From Clitoria ternatea (taxonomy: Eukaryota > Streptophyta > Magnoliopsida > Fabales > Fabaceae), in NCBI GenBank assembly GCA_037962975.1, contig CM075673.1, positions 122,841,001 to 122,905,000 of the forward strand: a stretch of 64,000 bases of DNA, in the 5' to 3' direction. Positions within the stretch are counted from its first letter, which is position 1. The number at the start of each line of letters is the position of its first letter. Shown here in pieces: positions 60,692 to 64,000 of the stretch. The position numbers were made by a program, and so were the translations under genes. Under the pieces are notes generated by a model. The model saw only the letters and a list, made by a program, of their open reading frames with translations, made no database searches and was not told the DNA's origin.

Positions 60692-61602
60692 TGTAACATC
60701 CTATTTTCATCACAAATAGGAAATAGATATTAATATATTTCTTGAGAAATACTTACTATAAGTTAGTTTATTATTATCATTTTTTTAAAATTTTGGTATT
60801 TATATTTTTATTATTTGTTTTTTTTAAAATAATAATAATAAAAAAATGAAAATATTTCTGAATGAGAATTTTAAAGTGACTTAATTAGTATTCACTAATT
60901 AAGAAAATTATATTAAGAATTTTTATTATCCTTATTATTCACCATTTTTATTTTATGTTGTTATATTTTTGTTTTTTACATATTTAAGATTTAACTCTTA
61001 TTAGAATTTTAAAATAAAATTTTGAAGGAATTAGACTATGGTTCTTTTGAACTTTTTGATCTACATAATATTTATGATTTTCTGGAATTTTTTGAAAATT
61101 TTGAATTATTTTAATAAAATAATATATTTTAAATAATTTTAAATTCATATAAAGTTGCTTAAAATTAAAAATATTTACAAGAATGTAAAGTTAAATTATA
61201 AGAAAATTTTTCTAAAATCCATTTCAAGTAGACTTATCTAAAAATTATCGGTTTGAGAAAAATCTTGATTTTTTCTAATCGTTAAAAAATTAGAAACGTA
61301 TCAATAAATTTTTATTAACAGAAAATTTTAGATTTTTAAAATTTCAGCTTTATATTACTTATTATAAAATTAGTGAGGACTGATATAATATCGCTAAATT
61401 TCAAAAAGGATTCATTTTAAGTATTTAAAATATACCGAGTGAAAGGTTACTATTTGGCTTAATAATTCTACCGACAGTTACTATGCAAAACACTGTGCAT
61501 GTATGAAATTTTCAAAAGGTGCACAGTAACCTGGAATAAAAAATTCAAAAATGCATAGTACTTTTATATTAAAATAATGGAATAAATAGTAAATTTTTTT
61601 CC

Positions 61603-61610
61603 TATAAATA
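61603..61610 (+). promoter_or_regulatory. TATA box of LTR D
   Basis: CCTATAAATACCG, followed about 130 bp later by AAG|GTAAGAA. Supports plus orientation. Confidence 0.65.
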
Positions 61611-61844
61611 CCGAAGGATTTCTTCTTTAGAATTCACAATTTCAGATTAAGTTTTCTTAATATAGTAGTGCTAGTGAGATAGTGGTGGAAGTGAGAGAGA
61701 GAAGAAAAGTTTTTGGAGAGAAGGTTCTGCCAAAATCCTAAGGTAAGAATACTTCTCTTTTATATTTTTTGGGTTATTTTTATATCGTTTTTAGAAATCT
61801 GTTATTATACTGGAAATAATATTATTTTAAGTTACTATTCTGCA

Positions 61845-62075
61845 TAGTAAACACTATTTCAATAGTAAATTACTATTTCAATAGTAAATTACTATTCAAA
61901 TAGTAAATTACTATTTACTGTTACTATTTACTATTACTATTCACGATTTACTATTTACTGTTACTATTCACGTTTTACTATTTACTGTTACTATTCATGT
62001 TTTACTATTTACTGTTACTATTCATAATTTACTATTCGTTATTCACTATTCACTATTCACTATTTAAAATTTACC
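61845..62075 (+). repeat. Cluster of TTTACTATT motifs
   Basis: More than 15 copies of (T)TACTATT, several inside larger units TTTACTGTTACTATTCA, with some reverse copies (AATAGTAAATTACTATT forms palindromes at 61855-61915). Confidence 0.9.
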
Positions 62076-62369
62076 ATTTTTTATTTTAAGTTGTAATCTT
62101 AATTTTCATCTTGTAATTATATTAAAATGAAATTGGTATGTTTTAGAACTCGGAGACGAGGCGCGCATGGATTTTCAATAACGAATCGGTATACAAGAGG
62201 TAAGGGGGAGTGAGATAAGAATATAATATGAAAGACATAAGAATAAAGGGAGGAGTCCCCTACTCCTTTTAAATTTAATAATATTATTATTTTAAAGTAA
62301 TAACTTCTCAACTTAAAATTTATAATAAATTTAATATATTGTGTAACTTATTCTAAAATATCTATACAT

Positions 62370-62570
62370 GGATCTGAATTATTATAACTTATACGGACTG
62401 AACTAAACCTATGCAAGGACTTGGATTTTTATATCCTATATGGATCGAACTAAACTTATGCAAGGACTTGGACTATTATGACCTGTCTAGACTGAACTAT
62501 ACCTATGCGAAGACTGGATATATGGACTTATATAGACCTGTGCGAGGAATGGACTATAAGGACTCAAAAT
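62370..62570 (+). repeat. Degenerate tandem repeat of about 60 bp
   Basis: Three to four blocks, each with ACTATGCAAGGACTTGGA or variants followed by TAT..ACCT.TA...GGACTGAACTA. Units are diverged. Confidence 0.75.
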
Positions 62571-64000
62571 CAAATCTACTAATTTAAATAACCATTAAAA
62601 ATTTGAATTATATTTATAAGTGATATTTAGTTGATTTGACTTGATTATAATTAATTATATTTGATTTCGATTAATGATATTGTGATTTATAATATTAGAC
62701 TGTGATTAATAATATGCAATTATGATTGATGATATTTGATTATGATTGATGAGATTACTATACTTGATTGTGGTTGATGAATGATTGATGATCTTGTGAT
62801 ATGAAGTTTGAGCATATAACAAGCATGACGGAAAGTTAAAACTCAGTAAGAATTTTCTTACCTTACTCTTTAAATTTTTATTCCAAGAGAAAGTATTTTA
62901 TAATTATTTTAGTCTTTTATTTCTTCTTAGAAATAATTTTTATTAACTTTATTTTTAATCTCTATAATAAAATCTAGTATTAGAAAGAAGCTATTTTATG
63001 AAAATCAGAGGTTGAGATAATTAATTCTTGAATTAAAGAAAATTTTTATAGTTTTAAGTATTCTTAGTTAATGATTTTAAATTATTTTCTTAGAAATTAG
63101 AAGTTTAAAGTAAATTATTTTGGTTTTCCCCAACGAAATAACTAAAGAATATTTTGTGGAGATTTTAAAAACCCAATCTAGTTAAGATTTAAATTGAGAA
63201 AGATTATGTAAATATATGAAGATTTTTAAGAGAAAGTTTTGAGATATTTAAGGCTTGGAAACTCAATTTTGGTAAGATCTGAATTTGAAGACTGTACTAA
63301 ATTATTTCAGTATAACAGAAGTTCAAAGAAGAACTTATGGAAATGTACAGTTTATTGTGACGATTTTGTGAACCTTTATGGTATTTAATAATTGAGTTTC
63401 TAAAAGCCTTAACCAACTAAATATGCGAGTAGTTCATGCATCATGAATCATTAAAGAGAAATGAGATGTGATATTGCCTGGGGACGGATTATAGAAACCG
63501 AGGATACATTAGAGGAAGCTTAATTGCGAGCCTTGGGATGAGAGAGTGTGAAAGGGTGCTTCAGGTGACCTGGGGTCGCTCCCTAGTGTCGGGTACTTTC
63601 ACAATAAAAACTTTCTCAGTCTGACTAGTCTCTAAGTGTTTCCACGCCAGTTGAGCTGTTCATATGCCATGAAGGCATTTATGTTATTATTATCCAGAAT
63701 TTATGAAACAGTGTAAACTCCTGGTTGGCCCAGTGCAAACTAAAACTTTAAGGGCCCACATGCATAGAATGAATGAGATGATAGTATTAAAAACATTACA
63801 TGACATTCATGTGATTGTGACATTCTATATGGGTGGTTGTGAATGAAAATATAATTGTTATGTTATGAAAACTCTACATTCATAATTGATTATGTATATG
63901 ATTGTGATTGAAATTATTATATTAGATTGTGAAAACCCTTATGCTTATGTCTTATCTGTAATATATTATATTTTGTTTCTCACTCCTTCTTGTTTGAATT

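Larger units (their letters stand above)
60692..64000 (+). mobile_element. Long Tekay-like LTR, family D, running out of the window
   Basis: Starts TGTAACATCCTATTTTC after TTAAT (possible target duplication, 60687-60691), inside the RT of the previous element. It shows a TATA box, donor-like sites AAG|GTAAGAA (61742) and GAG|GTAAGGGGG (62193), a TTTACTATT cluster, a degenerate tandem repeat, and a GGTTGGCCCAGTG block (63724) in the same order as other long LTRs here. No ORF of note. The end and any internal region lie right of the window. Confidence 0.8.

Overview
The window is plant nuclear DNA, most likely from a legume. The evidence is one spliced MYB-CC transcription-factor gene, Ty1/copia elements with a Sirevirus-type env-like reading frame, and Tat- and Tekay/Del-type Ty3/gypsy elements. 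The resemblance to legume elements is my recognition, and the species cannot be named from the sequence. About 85% of the window is LTR-retrotransposon DNA, nested up to four levels deep. The only clear host gene is a PHR1-LIKE (PHL) gene on the minus strand, about 53.2-56.8 kb.

Layout. (1) 1-~7540: the 3' part of a Tat-lineage gypsy element on the plus strand. It holds RNase H and integrase, then a 59-bp tandem repeat, then an antisense two-exon gene with its own TATA box, then LTR-like sequence. (2) ~7560-10016: a minus-strand gypsy remnant in the odd order pol end / LTR / PBS and leader. (3) 10017-52139: one broken Sirevirus-like copia element on the plus strand. It has a truncated 5' LTR and PBS, gag, a gag-to-RT deletion joint, RT/RNase H, an env-like frame and a 3' LTR. 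Inserted in it are a Tekay-type gypsy element (10513-36094, minus), a 4-kb solo LTR (36923-40977), and a deletion-derived gag-only Sirevirus relative inside its 3' LTR (47151-51731). The Tekay element itself carries a solo LTR in gag (17154-24808, TSD GTAAT), which carries another solo LTR (18816-22744, TSD GCATG), plus a copia element in its 5' LTR (27167-34818, TSD GCTTG). (4) 52140-59092: the host gene and its flanks. (5) 59093-64000: another Tekay remnant on the minus strand, split by a further long LTR that runs out of the window.

Nearly all interpretable nonsense changes in the elements are C-to-T or G-to-A transitions, as expected from deamination of methylated cytosine in silenced repeats. 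The most unusual pattern is in the long Tekay-like LTRs. Each family carries a dense cluster of its own short motif, often palindromic. In the two family-A solo LTRs the palindrome TAATCGATTA occurs as pairs with nearly fixed spacing (22 bp in one copy, 13 bp in the other). Two accessory reading frames, the Tat antisense gene and the Sirevirus env-like frame, each lie behind their own TATA box and an ATG-free leader.
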